Positions 4,568 to 6,082 of a stretch of DNA of 6,082 nucleotides are shown here, piece after piece. Made by a program: the position numbers and the translations under genes. Positions within the stretch are counted from its first letter, which is position 1; each line of letters opens with the position of its first letter. The notes under the pieces were generated by a model. It made no database searches, was not told the origin of the DNA, and saw nothing but the letters and a program-made list of their open reading frames with translations. This DNA is from Candidatus Microgenomates bacterium. GTDB lineage: Bacteria; Patescibacteriota; Microgenomatia; Levybacterales; JACOYD01. The stretch lies in assembly GCA_016182055.1 (NCBI GenBank), contig JACOYD010000015.1, positions 1-6,082 on the forward strand, written 5' to 3'.

Positions 4568-4763
4568 TTGTAGTTAAAATAATAGCTACGCTAATCAGCA
4601 TAAAGATAATAGTGCCGATAATTATCGCTTTCCAAACGGGCGGAACCGCTATTTTGCTGGTTCTGGCCGCTCTGCGTATAGCCAAAATCACCATAATATA
4701 ATAGCTAAAAAGCATCAGCAGAATGACTATAAATAAATATTGTAAAACGGTAAAAAGGCTCAT
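4560..4763 (-). CDS. Small two-helix membrane protein
   Basis: This 67-residue protein has two predicted membrane helices (about 7-29 and 44-64) joined by a basic loop (IRRAARTSKIAVPP) that would sit in the cytoplasm, with both termini outside. I recognise no family. It starts immediately after the stop of the preceding small gene (TAA-ATG, no gap), is preceded by the best Shine-Dalgarno in the window, and overlaps dsbB by eight bases. The tight packing supports it as a real gene; a role in the disulfide pathway or as a partner of the 72-residue protein is guesswork. Confidence 0.75.
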   Translation of the reverse strand: MSLFTVLQYLFIVILLMLFSYYIMVILAIRRAARTSKIAVPPVWKAIIIGTIIFMLISVAIILTTNG

Positions 4764-4982
4764 TTAAGTTAACTCCTCCAGTACATCTTCTATTTGCTTG
4801 GCGTTTTTAGGCGTGCTGAAAATAAGAAAAGCTAAAAAAACGATAACGAGAGGTATCAGCATGGGCAAAATCAAGGCTACCAGATGCTGTCTTTGCACAC
4901 AAAGAATTTTTTCCCCCGGCAAAAGCCGGATTAACTCAAGTTCTTTCAAATCAAAAATTATTCTTTCATGTTTGTTTTCCAT
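4764..4982 (-). CDS. Small membrane protein, possible PH-domain-protein N-terminal-like segment
   Basis: This 72-residue protein has an acidic/basic N-terminal region (1-25), one long hydrophobic segment with two prolines (34-56) and a charged tail ending EDVLEELT. The stretch RLLPGEKILCVQRQHLVALI (19-38) resembles the segment LxPGExxLxxxRxHWxxL found before the membrane helices in bacterial membrane proteins with PH domains, but no PH domain follows. That similarity is weak, and I give no function. The start overlaps the HEPN-like gene by 17 bases, and the stop abuts the next ATG directly. No Shine-Dalgarno is visible. Confidence 0.7.
   Translation of the reverse strand: MENKHERIIFDLKELELIRLLPGEKILCVQRQHLVALILPMLIPLVIVFLAFLIFSTPKNAKQIEDVLEELT
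4773..4779 (-). promoter_or_regulatory. Strong Shine-Dalgarno before the two-helix membrane protein
   Basis: GGAGGAG sits nine bases before the ATG at 4763, inside the last codons of the upstream gene. It is the only near-perfect Shine-Dalgarno I see in the window, so it fixes that start and suggests this small protein is made in quantity. Confidence 0.7.
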
Positions 4983-5457
4983 AGCTTATTTTACACTCTG
5001 AAAGCGCCTTTTTCATAGCCAGCAATATTTCATCGCGAATATTCTCGGCTTCAATAAGAGTTATCTTGTGTTCATTGTGCGGAAAGTAATGAAAAAGCAA
5101 ATTCCTGCCTTTTTTCCAGACCTGCCAGAGTTCATTAGCCAACTCCTGGCCGCCGCAATACAAAACCAGTTTATCAAAAATTGAATTGTGTCTTAATCTT
5201 TTTTCCAGGCTGGGATTTAAGGCTTTGCCAATGCGAAATCTGTCCCCGCGATAGGTGCTCTCATCAATAAATTTTAAGTCAAAAAAGAGCTTTTTCAAAA
5301 AACCCTCATAAGCTTTGGCGTAGGGAAAAACCAGATAGGAATAATCGTGAATTTCTGCCAGTTCTCCGGCATGGAAAAACAATTGCTCGCCGTCTTCAAT
5401 AAGCTCCTTTTGATGAGCTGATAAATATTGCCAGAGAACTTGCCTCTTATCAATCAT
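4966..5457 (-). CDS. HEPN-like domain protein
   Basis: This is a 163-residue, mostly helical protein without a membrane segment. After an N-terminal region (1-38) comes YSYLVFPYAKAYEGFLKKLF (39-58), then a loop, then WKKGRNLLFHYF (114-125). Arg118 and His123 form an R-x4-H motif with Asn after the Arg, the catalytic signature of HEPN ribonucleases. The layout recalls the C-terminal HEPN-like domain of RnlA/LsoA (RNase LS) toxins; this comparison is from memory. It could be a stand-alone RNase, a toxin lacking its antitoxin, or a non-catalytic HEPN. It is the first gene of the leftward dsb cluster, overlaps the next gene by 17 bases, and its promoter sits 10-20 bases upstream with an imperfect palindrome over the -10. 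No antitoxin-like gene adjoins it unless one of the small membrane proteins fills that role. Confidence 0.75.
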   Translation of the reverse strand: MIDKRQVLWQYLSAHQKELIEDGEQLFFHAGELAEIHDYSYLVFPYAKAYEGFLKKLFFDLKFIDESTYRGDRFRIGKALNPSLEKRLRHNSIFDKLVLYCGGQELANELWQVWKKGRNLLFHYFPHNEHKITLIEAENIRDEILLAMKKALSECKISYGKQT

Positions 5458-5474
5458 GGTGTAATAATTATACC
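5458..5474. promoter_or_regulatory. Near-palindrome over the HEPN-gene start region
   Basis: GGTGTAATAATTATACC has symmetric arms with a single mismatched pair and one central base. It lies between the -10 box and the ATG of the HEPN-like gene and includes the -10. A 7-bp direct repeat, TATACCA, at 5469-5475 and 5477-5483 overlaps it. Either could be a repressor site; the binding protein is unknown. Confidence 0.4.
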
Positions 5475-5475
5475 A
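5467..5475 (-). promoter_or_regulatory. Extended -10 promoter for the leftward dsb cluster
   Basis: TGGTATAAT on the minus strand is a perfect extended -10 element (TG-n-TATAAT). The -35 position holds only CCTTTG/TTTGTC, which is poor, but extended -10 promoters tolerate that. The start point would be near 5460, leaving about three nucleotides before the HEPN-gene ATG: near-leaderless. No Shine-Dalgarno exists. Confidence 0.7.
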
Positions 5476-5485
5476 CTATACCATC

Positions 5486-5515
5486 TTGACAAAGGCAATC
5501 CCTCGACCGTATACT
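5486..5515 (+). promoter_or_regulatory. Promoter for the rightward DsbA-family gene
   Basis: -35 TTGACA (5486-5491), 18-base spacer, -10 TATACT (5510-5515). The expected start at 5521-5523 lies directly before the ATG at 5524, so the transcript should be leaderless. It stands back to back with the leftward promoter, and the two may be co-regulated. Confidence 0.78.
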
Positions 5516-5523
5516 TATTCTCC

Positions 5524-6082
5524 ATGGCCGCAGAAGAAAACCAAAAACTATCCTCCACCAATCTCACTCCTTTTTTGATAGCGCTTCTGGTTGTTGCCGC
5601 CTTTGTCATCGGAGCGCTCTATACCAAAATGCAATATCTGGAAAAAACCCAATCCCCCACTTCCCAGACTTCCCAGACTCCCCTTCAGGGCGAGCCTTCA
5701 GGGCGAGCCCCTACCGTAGGTACCATCCGACCGGTCAGCGACAGCGACCACATCCGCGGCAGTAAAGATGCTAGGCTTAGCTTGGTCGAATATTCCGATT
5801 TGGAGTGTCCGTTTTGCAAAAGCTTTCACCCGACCATGCAGAAAATTTTACAAGACTACGATGGCAAAGTCCGTTGGGTCTATCGCCATTTTCCCCTAGA
5901 CTCTATTCACCCCAAAGCCAGACCGGCAGCTTTAGCCGCCGAGTGCGTGGCCAGTCTGGGAGGCAACGACAAATTCTGGAATCATGTTGATAAATTATTT
6001 GAGGGCGCCCCGGTTACCCTTACTGATGACCAGCTAAAAACAATAGCCACCGGCCTGGGCGTTAACGCTTCGCAATTTGATG
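5524..6082 (+). CDS. Second DsbA-family thioredoxin-fold protein, 3' end beyond the window
   Basis: An open frame of 186 codons runs off the right edge. A short cytoplasmic start (1-15) is followed by a membrane anchor (about 16-33), a Ser/Thr/Gln/Pro-rich linker (41-70), and a DsbA-type domain. In that domain LVEYSDLECPFCKSFHPTMQ (88-107) has active site CPFC at 95-98, VYRHFPLDSIHPKA (119-132) is the strand after it, and AAECVASLGG...FWNHVDKLFE (138-160) is the usual helical insert with Cys141. The cis-proline region lies beyond the window. It differs from the leftward DsbA-like protein in active site (CPFC versus CPAC), so the two probably differ in redox potential or partners. It is divergent from the dsbB-containing cluster. 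The ATG is chosen because the predicted transcript begins 1-3 bases before it; no Shine-Dalgarno is present. Confidence 0.92.
   Translation, partial: MAAEENQKLSSTNLTPFLIALLVVAAFVIGALYTKMQYLEKTQSPTSQTSQTPLQGEPSGRAPTVGTIRPVSDSDHIRGSKDARLSLVEYSDLECPFCKSFHPTMQKILQDYDGKVRWVYRHFPLDSIHPKARPAALAAECVASLGGNDKFWNHVDKLFEGAPVTLTDDQLKTIATGLGVNASQFD
5661..5709 (+). repeat. Two short tandem repeats in the linker of the rightward DsbA-like gene
   Basis: TTCCCAGAC is repeated at 5661-5669 and 5670-5678. Then TTCAGGGCGAGCC, a 13-base unit, is repeated at 5684-5696 and 5697-5709. The 13-base unit is not a multiple of three, so its two copies are read in different frames. Both fall in the disordered periplasmic linker, where length changes are tolerated. 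Confidence 0.9.

Noticed and set aside
85..5457. Recoded UGA (code 25) as in some CPR lineages
   Set aside because: TGA closes the GIY-YIG, DsbA-like and antitoxin genes at the expected family ends, and Trp is encoded by TGG.
5805..5990. Plus-strand 61-codon frame near the right edge
   Set aside because: It is out of frame within the second DsbA-like gene, which carries the CPFC site and the expected family pattern.

Overview
The window looks like a compact bacterial genome of about 40% GC. I infer a Candidate Phyla Radiation (Patescibacteria) member, with moderate confidence. The reasons are very small, overlapping genes, few Shine-Dalgarno sequences, a stand-alone GIY-YIG nuclease, a four-helix-bundle (23S IVP-type) gene, and many short single-pass membrane proteins. 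UGA is used as a stop (GIY-YIG, dsbA, antitoxin genes), so this is not a code-25 lineage. The theme is extracytoplasmic thiol chemistry: two DsbA-like thioredoxin-fold proteins, DsbB, CcdA, a DUF1573 protein and a Cys/His-bearing membrane-anchored protein of unknown family.

Layout, right to left. Positions 5458-5523 hold back-to-back promoters. Rightward lies a membrane-anchored DsbA-family protein with a CPFC site, cut by the window edge. Leftward runs a tight cluster: a HEPN-like protein, two small membrane proteins, DsbB, a DsbA-family protein (CPAC site) carrying a perfect in-frame 60-bp tandem duplication, and a 24-codon relic of a short-chain dehydrogenase whose two ends have been fused. 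Next comes a ribbon-helix-helix antitoxin with its own consensus promoter and palindromic operator. It runs straight into the C-terminal half of a PIN toxin, as if one deletion had removed the antitoxin tail and the toxin head.

A second consensus promoter (TTGACA, 17 bp, TATAAT) lies inside the end of the PIN fragment, with a C/G-tract dyad at its start point. It faces a CsoR-family regulator that has the full Cys-His-Cys copper fingerprint. Downstream in the same direction are GIY-YIG (sharing one base with csoR), two strong hairpins, the DUF1573 protein, CcdA with doubled cysteines at both active positions, and the unknown 296-residue protein. The last three are almost contiguous. My reading is a metal-sensor-controlled thiol/metal handling operon, but the hairpins and a 63-bp gap could separate csoR-GIY-YIG from the redox genes.

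A four-helix-bundle gene starts at the left edge behind a TAGGT-rich repetitive leader. No rRNA, tRNA, CRISPR array or complete insertion sequence was seen, and no stretch over 300 bases lacks a gene.
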